Source: a virus
Length of the DNA stretch: 64,000 nucleotides
Strand: one strand, 5' to 3'
IMG/VR virus record: IMGVR_UViG_3300042147_000020
Coordinates: 174,800 to 238,799 of that record
The notes beneath the pieces are model-generated. The model was not told the DNA's origin. It did not search any database and saw only the letters and a program-made list of their open reading frames with translations. The translations under genes and the position numbers were made by a program. Below are positions 8,409 through 15,466 of this stretch, in pieces. Within the stretch, counting starts at the first letter, position 1. Each line of letters opens with the position of its first letter.

Positions 8409-8818
8409 CCTTGTGCTCCAAGTAACAACTTCACCAGCTCCATGCCGGTACTGAAGATAGTGTTCAGGGTTTCTACGTCCATCCCACCTTCTTCACTAGA
8501 GTACATAAAGGTGGACATCGCTCCAATCACCACCATGGCCAACGCAATGATCACCGCACCGGCTTTCATAATGTTCACCCCACGGGATGAGCTTGAACCG
8601 AAGCCCTCCAGGTTACCGATGTCCATGGTCAGAATAGCGACTTGGGTTTTATCCTCCATCACTACAATCTTTTCCATAACTTGGTCACCAGTATCGGCCA
8701 AAGTAACCAGCTTGTCGTCTGGCAGATGGAAGTTGCAGATCTTCACGATCATTCCTCCCCATGACTTAGTGCCGATTGCCTCTGAACCGAGAACCCCTAG
8801 CGCGCCTCCGATGTTCAT
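8402..8818 (-). CDS. Small membrane protein of unknown function
   Basis: 138 residues. Residues about 86-106 (AGAVIIALAMVVIGAMSTFMY) form one clear transmembrane helix, preceded by a soluble domain with a short Ser/Arg linker and followed by an amphipathic tail. The ribosome site GGGGAG lies 4-5 bases before the ATG. It is the last gene of a minus-strand group with a second membrane protein next to it, and may act in lysis or virion assembly, but no family is recognised. Confidence 0.7.
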   Translation of the reverse strand: MNIGGALGVLGSEAIGTKSWGGMIVKICNFHLPDDKLVTLADTGDQVMEKIVVMEDKTQVAILTMDIGNLEGFGSSSSRGVNIMKAGAVIIALAMVVIGAMSTFMYSSEEGGMDVETLNTIFSTGMELVKLLLGAQGA

Positions 8819-8849
8819 ATTGCTCCCCTCGCTCGCAATGCGTGCTATA

Positions 8850-9092
8850 TCAGCTATCCATCTGGTACCTCGAGGTAATCTGGACTCTGGTCTGAGTCTT
8901 CAACCCCTTTGCCTCTATTTCCAACTGCTGGTTGGTTCCTTCCAAGCTCTCTGCCTTTTGAGCAGCTTCGGCTAAAGCTTTAGCAGTGTCATCGTAGTAC
9001 CAATACAGTCCATAGAACAGACCGGTAACTAGAAGTAGTCGGAGACTATGTTTACCAGTCCCCCTGAAAATTAACACCATCCGTGATTTCAT
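8850..9092 (-). CDS. Small membrane protein with one TM helix and a coiled coil
   Basis: 80 residues: a basic N-terminus, a transmembrane helix around residues 17-33 (SLRLLLVTGLFYGLYWYY), then a helical heptad-like region rich in Ala, Glu and Leu. This is the topology of inner-membrane spanins (Rz type), but the protein is short and no outer-membrane partner is visible nearby, so the spanin idea is only a possibility. The start overlaps the stop of the upstream resolvase gene as ATGA. Confidence 0.65.
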   Translation of the reverse strand: MKSRMVLIFRGTGKHSLRLLLVTGLFYGLYWYYDDTAKALAEAAQKAESLEGTNQQLEIEAKGLKTQTRVQITSRYQMDS

Positions 9093-9679
9093 ATCCCCGC
9101 ACCCTTAACGAAATTGATTAACGCTAAGCATTTGAAGTAACCTACGGCGATGCTGTCAGTGGAGTGCTCGTCGAGATCCTCAATGCGCTTACCAGACATG
9201 TTCCGAAAGTTAGGCAACTTCAGAATAGCCCACTTGACATCATCTTTGTTCTTGCTCTTACCAGACACGCCCACTGCCATCTTTGCCGAAGGAGGATCAA
9301 CTGTCTCCAAAGGCATGCAGAGATCGTATTCGTAGAGCGCGCGACGGATGGCAGTCTTGCATTCAACCAGTGCTTCGAAGGCCTGCGGAAATCGCCCCAA
9401 GAAGGGCGACTCACAGATCAAAGAATGAATACCAAAGTAGCGCATCCAGTTCAACAGCTCCACGCCGTGAGAATGGAGTTTAGCCCATCGACCACCGTGT
9501 ACTTCTTCTACGCCGGGATACCGACGCATGTTACGGCTCCCGTGTAGGGTGTTGACGTCCCGAAGGATAATCTCCCCAGTAAAGAGATCCACGTCGAGGA
9601 TACAAGTCCCCAAGGTGTCTGTACCAGGGTCGATAGCGCCTACACGAAAGTAACGACTGTGTTCAGGGATAAACAACAT
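9089..9679 (-). CDS. RuvC-like Holliday junction resolvase
   Basis: 196 residues of RNase H fold. GAIDPGT (Asp17) begins strand 1, ICESPFLGRFPQ holds Glu90, a DPPSAKMAVGVSGKSKNKDDVK segment matches the RuvC region with its essential basic and acidic residues, and the end has a DSIAVG motif like DALAVA of RuvC. These acidic residues would bind the two metal ions that cleave four-way junctions. Phages use such enzymes to resolve recombination and replication branches before packaging. It lies within a block of structural genes, which suits a late role in clearing branched DNA. Confidence 0.8.
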   Translation of the reverse strand: MLFIPEHSRYFRVGAIDPGTDTLGTCILDVDLFTGEIILRDVNTLHGSRNMRRYPGVEEVHGGRWAKLHSHGVELLNWMRYFGIHSLICESPFLGRFPQAFEALVECKTAIRRALYEYDLCMPLETVDPPSAKMAVGVSGKSKNKDDVKWAILKLPNFRNMSGKRIEDLDEHSTDSIAVGYFKCLALINFVKGAGI

Positions 9680-9685
9680 AAGCGA

Positions 9686-10552
9686 TTAACCGTTGTTAGC
9701 ACTCACGTAGTCGGCGTCAGACAGCAACGGCTCGGTAGCACCCAGTTCGATGTCCTGAGTGAAGCCTTTGTTAGTGAAGGCTACGGAGTGGTGAGTAGTG
9801 ATGAAGGAGTTCACCTGACAGGCGATAACTTCTTTCATGTTGAACTGCGTGTTACCTGGACCTTGAACAGTCAGGGTACGGTCAACACCGGAACACAGAC
9901 CGATCTCGGAGATCACGGCGTAGGCTTCGTTGTCGAACAGAATGCGGCAAGCGTCGATCAGCTCTTTCACGTCTTCGGCACTGAAGATCAGTGTCAAGAT
10001 ACTCGAGGTCGACAGGTAGTCGCCAGACGAACTGATCACACCGGTGTTCGACATCACTGGTGGAGTCGGGTTCAGGTTAGCCAGGTTCGGTACGTACGGT
10101 TCGGTAACTTTCTGGTCACCGTCGACGATCGTGTGGTTGATGGCCGGAGCAGTGTTCGCCAAGCTGATGCGCTTGAGGTAGTACGCCCAGTAGTTGGTAC
10201 CAGCGATGTTCAACAGTACCCGCAGTGCGTAACGACTACGTTCGATGACGGTCAGGTCATTGTCGACGCGGCGCAGTACAAAAGGCAGGTGACGGTACAG
10301 AGCAGCATCGGAAGCTCGGTGTGGCAAAGGAGATGTGTAAGGAACACCATCGGCGCCCACCATGTTCTTGTGACCGCCGTTACCGATACAGTAGTACTGC
10401 ATTGCGGGGCGTTCGAGTTCACTGAGTTCTTCATCAACAAAGACGTTGAACTTCTCGTTGAGAGTGGTGTGGTCCAGAATCGTTGGGCGTTGACCCAGAA
10501 GCAATGAGGTCTGAAGGGATGAGCCCCAGACACTACGGGTAATTGTTTTCAT
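9686..10552 (-). CDS. Probable virion structural protein
   Basis: 288 residues, no enzymatic motif. Placed with other likely structural genes. The ATG at 10552 is chosen because the upstream extension has no good ribosome site and lies in a regulatory gap; AAAGG precedes the ATG. The protein is of mixed alpha/beta composition without low complexity or membrane segments. I do not recognise a specific family; similar proteins occur in the structural clusters of phiKZ-like and other jumbo phages, which is the only basis for the call. Confidence 0.55.
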   Translation of the reverse strand: MKTITRSVWGSSLQTSLLLGQRPTILDHTTLNEKFNVFVDEELSELERPAMQYYCIGNGGHKNMVGADGVPYTSPLPHRASDAALYRHLPFVLRRVDNDLTVIERSRYALRVLLNIAGTNYWAYYLKRISLANTAPAINHTIVDGDQKVTEPYVPNLANLNPTPPVMSNTGVISSSGDYLSTSSILTLIFSAEDVKELIDACRILFDNEAYAVISEIGLCSGVDRTLTVQGPGNTQFNMKEVIACQVNSFITTHHSVAFTNKGFTQDIELGATEPLLSDADYVSANNG

Positions 10553-10617
10553 TTGAAAAACCTTTATCAACAAGAGGTGACAGAGTCGACACAGGGCCAA
10601 CTAAATTAATCTGGTTC

Positions 10618-10630
10618 ACAGTATAACTGT
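10618..10630. promoter_or_regulatory. Inverted repeat ACAGT-ATA-ACTGT in the gap upstream of the 9686-10552 gene
   Basis: A perfect 5-base inverted repeat with 3-base spacer in an AT-rich gap between two minus-strand genes. On the minus strand it includes TTATACT, a possible -10 element. Operator or promoter is only a suggestion. Confidence 0.3.
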
Positions 10631-10634
10631 ACAG

Positions 10635-10667
10635 ACGGCATAGAAGGAGGCCGAAGCCTCCTCGTAT
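10635..10667 (-). terminator. UUCG-loop terminator upstream of the 9686-10552 gene
   Basis: Stem AGGAGGC / GCCTCCT with CGAA loop on the plus strand (UUCG on the minus-strand RNA). It carries the conserved GACGGCATA at its foot, between the structural gene at 10670-11242 and the next one. Confidence 0.75.
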
Positions 10668-10669
10668 GT

Positions 10670-11242
10670 TTAAGCATCCATCGTGGTAACAGAACCCAGC
10701 GTAGTAGTACCCGCCAAGTAATCCAATTGACCACCACTCGGATCAACCACCTTAATGTAGAAACTGCCACCACCAGCGCTCTTCGGAATGAACCGAGGAG
10801 ACTTGTCAGCGACCTTCAACTCGAACACACCCGCCACAGCCATCGCAGCCGTGATCTGAGTATCGTCAGTCATCAACGTGGTCGTGTTTGGAATCAAGAC
10901 GTCTTGTGCCTCGATCACCAAACCGTACTGTACTTTGAGACTGGCTTTCAGTGTAGAGAAGCTGAAAGGGAAGTTGGCAGGGAATGGTAGTTGCACCACG
11001 CCGTTCATCAGGGTCGTGACGTTACCGCGTTTGTACTTCAGAGTCATCGCCCCTTTGTACTTACCCGGAGTCCCGTCGGTGGCTACGATCCGAGCGGTAC
11101 CCACCACTGTGATCATGTCAGCAGCGTGGGTGTAGATCAGATCCAGATGAGGAATCTCCAGATACACATCGTTCGAATCTTGGAACAATGCGATCAGCGT
11201 TTCGTCACCCGTGCTCTTTAAAACTGTTGCTAATTCCAACAC
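10670..11242 (-). CDS. Probable virion structural protein
   Basis: 190 residues, beta-rich, ending in a Gly/Thr-rich segment. Start at GTG with AAGGAG 8 bases upstream. It has no recognised motif. Its place directly after a DUF7941-like protein and before another structural-type gene suggests a tail or baseplate part. Function not established. Confidence 0.55.
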   Translation of the reverse strand: MLELATVLKSTGDETLIALFQDSNDVYLEIPHLDLIYTHAADMITVVGTARIVATDGTPGKYKGAMTLKYKRGNVTTLMNGVVQLPFPANFPFSFSTLKASLKVQYGLVIEAQDVLIPNTTTLMTDDTQITAAMAVAGVFELKVADKSPRFIPKSAGGGSFYIKVVDPSGGQLDYLAGTTTLGSVTTMDA

Positions 11243-11254
11243 GGCGATTACTCC

Positions 11255-12505
11255 TTACAATTTACTCAGGTTATAGTGGATCAACAGTTTGCCCCGCGCG
11301 TTAGTACAGAACTCCTCATTCAACTTCACAACGAAGATGTAACCAAAGTACACGTTGTATGCTTCAGGGTACCGTCTGTTGTAACCGTTGAACTCCACCG
11401 TGGCCCCGTAGAGGTTGTTGGGTGATGGGCGATTCACACATTTAAAGCGTGCTTCGCCCACAGCGTCTGCTTGACGATAGATGTCATTCAGGAACGCTAC
11501 ATCCAAGTTGTGAGTGAGGAACTGGTAGTCGGTTGGGAACTGGACAATCTGTGCAGGGTAGTTGTGTCCGTGGACTTGACCCAGACCTAACAACTCAGCC
11601 GGTTGCTTGAACACAATCGGGAACTCTGGAATGATGACCGGAATCCGTGAGTTGTAATAGACGACCAACGTACCCGAGACATCGGTACAGTGGGCTGGTG
11701 ACAATTGAATCACCAACACCTTAGTCGAAGCACGGTTATACGGTACCGCACCAATGTCTTCCACTCGACCGTTAAACGTCACACGAGCACCGAAGAGGTT
11801 CTTAGGTCCAGGTGTAGCAGCGTACGTCCAAGTCTGACCTACACCGACTCCAAGGTTGGCGTAGAGGGTATCCATGATGGTAGCGAGATACGCACCGTCT
11901 TGAACCGCCCCACGTTTGATCACCTTCAGATAACTACCGTAGTAGATACCGTCGGTGAAAGGTTTGTCGTAGGTGACGAAAGGACGGCCTTGGTTCTGTA
12001 CTGGATTCAACGAACCCAAGTCAGTTACCAGAGCAATGTCCGCCAAGTCTTCCCGAGGCATCAGGTTGACTACGAGTTCCCCAATCCACCGGAGAGAACG
12101 AGGAGTAGCACGCAGCCGATAACCGTGAGCATTGGCCACAGTAATGATTTCTTCATAGAAGTCGTCCGAGTCGAACTGGTAACCATAAGCATCCCGCAAG
12201 ATGTCTAGGAACGCTGAGGTGGTGGTGGGTAAGTCCATCGTGACGTTGATCTTAACGCCATCGAAGAACGTGGCTGCATCCAGCCGGTTGTATGTGAAGT
12301 CTGCCTCACCCACAAACGGGACTGGGGCAAACGGATCAAAGCTTTTACGTACCTTGAGCAGTACTTTGGTTTCACGACCAGAAACGACTGTTGGGTTCAA
12401 GATGGCAATAGTGTCGTCTTGCAACTGTATAGTGTTTCGTGAGTTGATCAGTTCAAGCAAAGCCGCTCTAGGAGATAAGTTGAGCAAACCAATCGTGTCT
12501 AGCAC
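11255..12505 (-). CDS. Virion structural protein with two repeated NLYGA-type modules
   Basis: The reading frame extends to 12544, but that extension runs through a terminator hairpin; the GTG at 12505 sits 8 bases after AAAGGAG and is taken as the start (416 residues). The N-terminal region (PRAALLELINSRN..., then TFNRLD-like YNRLDAATFF) resembles the phage structural domain annotated DUF7941. The rest contains two related modules with KNLFGARVTFNG and NNLYGATVEFNG, each followed by a strand and an HCTD or FCTN motif, showing internal duplication. Baseplate or tail is the likely location by context. Confidence 0.6.
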   Translation of the reverse strand: MLDTIGLLNLSPRAALLELINSRNTIQLQDDTIAILNPTVVSGRETKVLLKVRKSFDPFAPVPFVGEADFTYNRLDAATFFDGVKINVTMDLPTTTSAFLDILRDAYGYQFDSDDFYEEIITVANAHGYRLRATPRSLRWIGELVVNLMPREDLADIALVTDLGSLNPVQNQGRPFVTYDKPFTDGIYYGSYLKVIKRGAVQDGAYLATIMDTLYANLGVGVGQTWTYAATPGPKNLFGARVTFNGRVEDIGAVPYNRASTKVLVIQLSPAHCTDVSGTLVVYYNSRIPVIIPEFPIVFKQPAELLGLGQVHGHNYPAQIVQFPTDYQFLTHNLDVAFLNDIYRQADAVGEARFKCVNRPSPNNLYGATVEFNGYNRRYPEAYNVYFGYIFVVKLNEEFCTNARGKLLIHYNLSKL

Positions 12506-12523
12506 TATCCTCACTCCTTTACA

Positions 12524-12576
12524 CAAAAAAGAAAAGGCCCCCACACACCCTGTGTTAAAGGATGTGTGGAGACCCT
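12524..12576 (-). terminator. Terminator after the GFDY-repeat protein gene
   Basis: On the minus strand, GGTCTCCACACATC pairs with GTGTGTGGGGGCC and is followed by TTTTCTTTTTT. It lies between two minus-strand structural genes and has no GGCATA foot. Confidence 0.75.
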
Positions 12577-12585
12577 CCGATGGGG

Positions 12586-15420
12586 TTAATCAGGTGGGTT
12601 CAATGACAAACCTAGCAGTAGAGATGCCTCAACTCCTAGCAATCGTTGTAGCACCAACCCAGGCTGTCGCGTAGTGAGGATCACGTCAGCCAGAGGGGTG
12701 GCGTACGTGAATCCAACGAGCTGAGGATTCAGTACGAGCTGGTCAGGCGACGGTGGATAGTCTAAACCACCCATGTCAGGGATCAGGTTCAGTCGGCGTT
12801 CAGTGTTCTTATAATCGAACCCTAAGCCAACATCATTGATCGCCAGTGCAGGTGGCGGTTCTGGATAATCCAACCCATCCGACTCAGCAGCTATCAACAG
12901 CGGCTGTTGTACAGGCTCATACTCAAACCCAGACAGTGTAGGACTTACGGTCAACTCGCCCTCTGGTGGCGTGTAGTCAAACCCGTCTTGAACCGCTGTC
13001 AACTCTAAGTGAGGTGGAACGATCTCGTACGTAAAGCCGTCCAATGTATCAGCCAGTACCATTGTTGGAACAGGGCTTGGGCTGTAGTCAAAACCGTTAG
13101 GCTGAACCAAGGCCAAAGCTGTTTCATCAAAGACTGGGTAATCAAACCCATTGACAGTAATCTCTTCCCACGGAATGTCCGTAGTCGGAGCGTAGTCAAA
13201 GCCGTCCAGTTGAGGAATCACCAGCGCAGTGCGGATGTGCTTGTACTCACCAATGTTAACTGGTGGCATTGCAAGGTACAGGTATTCAGGGATCGCTTGC
13301 TGATTGATGATGTCATCCAATTCCAAAGGCACAGCCTCAGGCATTGAGAAGTACACCGTCGGGATCGTCAAGCGCATGGAGAACTTGGAATAGCCGTCAG
13401 CAGCGAAGTTAACCGTATGGTCCCACTTACCACTGTCACCATGTTCACCAGCATTGTTGGTCATCTCGAAGGTAGCGTTGTCGAGAGTTTCCTCAATCTT
13501 ATCCTGTCCCACACCGTCCATGTTTTGAACGTAGACGTTAGTCTGGTGCAAATGCATGTCGCCGCTACCGTCACCGACTTGATCACCCAAACGAATGGCC
13601 GACCAATTCAACGACAGCATGTTAGTACCGCGCAGCTCACTCAAGAACTGTACAGAGTAACTGCTCAACTGAGTCAACAAGCGAATCATTGCAGCCTGAA
13701 GCTCTGCAAGGCTCACAGTGACGTGTAAGCTTGTACCGGTGGTCAGTGCCAAGAGATTGGTGTAGAGCAGCTCAAACTCCGCCTTAGAGAAGTTTGTCAC
13801 GTCCAGTTGATGTTCCTGCAACCATTGGTCGTAGGTAATCTGTGTACCGTTGTCGAGCTGACAGTTCTTGTTCTGATACAGGTGTAATGCAGCCGCTTCG
13901 GCTTGACCACGAGACTCGTAATGTTCCTGACTGGTGTAGATCCAGTTATGCTCTTTCCAAGCAAGGTGGATCTCTTTACACTTGTCGTAGAACGCTTCAA
14001 CCGATACCAAGTCATTCAAGACAGGTTGGTCTTTCAGCAAAGCATCCAGTACGTCATCAGGAACACGTTCAACCTCAGTGATCTTACGTAGGTCTTCACG
14101 TGTGGGTAGGAACTGTTTACGAACCATCACAGCGTCAGGATTAGGAACGTACACCAAGTTCTGACCCAAGGCTCTGTTCATCGCGTAGATAAACAAAATG
14201 AACGCGTCTTTGGCGTTGTACCACAACTGGTCGCCGGTCAAAGGGTTGTCAAACGAGATAATCGTTTTGTACCAACCTTCCTGAGCGAAGTACAACCAAT
14301 GGTTCAACAGTACATCAGAGAACGTCAGGGCGTAATCGTTACTGCGGTCAACGACTGAGGACTCGAGCATTTTCGTCTTGAGACGGTTACTCGAACTGTT
14401 CGTCATCTTCTCTGTGACTTCAGCAACAGTCGCAGGAATCTGATCATAGTTACCCGGTGCAATCTTAGCCGCACGGTTAACGATCTCAGTAACGGAGAAC
14501 GTGTCAATTGGGTTACCACTGGCGAAGCGCGTGAGGTCAACTCGCTTAACTTCTACAGTCGGGTACAAGTTGCCCGGCTGCTCACTTACGTTATGATGTA
14601 AATTGAACTCAGCCACCGGTAACATGCGGTGCGACATGATTTTGTCGATCAACCACTCGAAGGTATCCTGCTTACCAGCGTTGCGCTGGATGTACAGAAT
14701 GTTCCTATAAAGGAAGAGCATTTGCTCTTTGTCGAGGTGGGAGATATAAGCGTCCAGTCTCCCGTGACTGGCCAAGTACTGCCGGATGTGGAAACTGTGA
14801 ACCTGTTCCGTGTGACAGTTGGTTAACCGCGCGTCCTCAATGAACAGGGGAATGTTTAGGAACAGTATCGCTAGGTGAGCTGCTGGATAAAGATCGTCCA
14901 CCATCACGAACTCAGCCACGTTGTACCGAAGCATGAATGCGTCGATGCGATCTTGGATCTGGCTAACCAGTGAGGTTTCATTCTCTTCGATCAAGAACTG
15001 GTCGATGTAGAGGATCTTACCGTCTGGTGCGGCAATCGCTGCGTTAATGTCCACAGGATTTAAGATACCGTGAATCAGATCTCTCTGAGCAGGGTATCGT
15101 GCAACCAATTGATCATAGAAACGTGTACCGAAAGCGTAGTCCCGCAGAGTTCTGCGATGTACTGAAAGCGTTTGGACATCGAAGGAGATCTCTTCACGAG
15201 TATCCAACGACGTCACTGTCATCGGTGTGTCAGTCGAATGATAGCGTCCCGATAGGTTGAGGTAGTACTTCCAAGTGGCCGGTGCGTCCTCATCGACGTC
15301 CAGTCCCCGTTCGTTCAACCCAACGTTCATCGCGCTAGCAGTCGCTTCACTCTTGATGACAATCGTTTTCGCCATGAGAATCATGGAGTCAACGTAGAGT
15401 CTATAGTAAGCGTTGGACAC
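12586..15420 (-). CDS. Large structural protein with about ten C-terminal GFDY repeats
   Basis: Start taken at GTG 15420, 8 bases after GGAGG; the upstream TTG at 15435 would place the ribosome site inside the coding frame. The 944-residue product has a mixed alpha/beta N-terminal region of about 700 residues with no enzyme motif. The last quarter is built of about ten repeats of roughly 20 residues, each centred on G-(F/L)-(D/T/E)-Y and mostly followed by Pro. Repeats of this kind suggest a beta-solenoid or a string of small binding modules on the particle surface. The position beside other structural genes suggests a tail or baseplate component. No specific homologue is claimed. Confidence 0.6.
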   Translation of the reverse strand: MSNAYYRLYVDSMILMAKTIVIKSEATASAMNVGLNERGLDVDEDAPATWKYYLNLSGRYHSTDTPMTVTSLDTREEISFDVQTLSVHRRTLRDYAFGTRFYDQLVARYPAQRDLIHGILNPVDINAAIAAPDGKILYIDQFLIEENETSLVSQIQDRIDAFMLRYNVAEFVMVDDLYPAAHLAILFLNIPLFIEDARLTNCHTEQVHSFHIRQYLASHGRLDAYISHLDKEQMLFLYRNILYIQRNAGKQDTFEWLIDKIMSHRMLPVAEFNLHHNVSEQPGNLYPTVEVKRVDLTRFASGNPIDTFSVTEIVNRAAKIAPGNYDQIPATVAEVTEKMTNSSSNRLKTKMLESSVVDRSNDYALTFSDVLLNHWLYFAQEGWYKTIISFDNPLTGDQLWYNAKDAFILFIYAMNRALGQNLVYVPNPDAVMVRKQFLPTREDLRKITEVERVPDDVLDALLKDQPVLNDLVSVEAFYDKCKEIHLAWKEHNWIYTSQEHYESRGQAEAAALHLYQNKNCQLDNGTQITYDQWLQEHQLDVTNFSKAEFELLYTNLLALTTGTSLHVTVSLAELQAAMIRLLTQLSSYSVQFLSELRGTNMLSLNWSAIRLGDQVGDGSGDMHLHQTNVYVQNMDGVGQDKIEETLDNATFEMTNNAGEHGDSGKWDHTVNFAADGYSKFSMRLTIPTVYFSMPEAVPLELDDIINQQAIPEYLYLAMPPVNIGEYKHIRTALVIPQLDGFDYAPTTDIPWEEITVNGFDYPVFDETALALVQPNGFDYSPSPVPTMVLADTLDGFTYEIVPPHLELTAVQDGFDYTPPEGELTVSPTLSGFEYEPVQQPLLIAAESDGLDYPEPPPALAINDVGLGFDYKNTERRLNLIPDMGGLDYPPSPDQLVLNPQLVGFTYATPLADVILTTRQPGLVLQRLLGVEASLLLGLSLNPPD
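12697..13210 (-). repeat. Array of ~10 coding repeats, G-F-D-Y motif, period ~20 codons
   Basis: Read on the minus strand, the repeats are DGFDY, NGFDY, NGFDY, DGFTY, DGFDY, SGFEY, DGLDY, LGFDY, GGLDY and VGFTY. Spacing is 16-22 residues. The nucleotide sequence between cores has diverged, so the array is old at DNA level but kept at protein level. Confidence 0.8.
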
Positions 15421-15466
15421 GTCTAGGTCCTCCAATCAACTTTTAAAGCGTCACTGGGAGTAATAA

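Noticed and set aside
9659-10507. 282-codon plus-strand frame opposite a structural gene
   Set aside because: Overlaps a well-supported minus-strand gene and has shadow composition.
12506-12544. N-terminal extension of the 11255 gene to 12544
   Set aside because: It would translate through the preceding terminator; the GTG at 12505 has a good AAAGGAG site.
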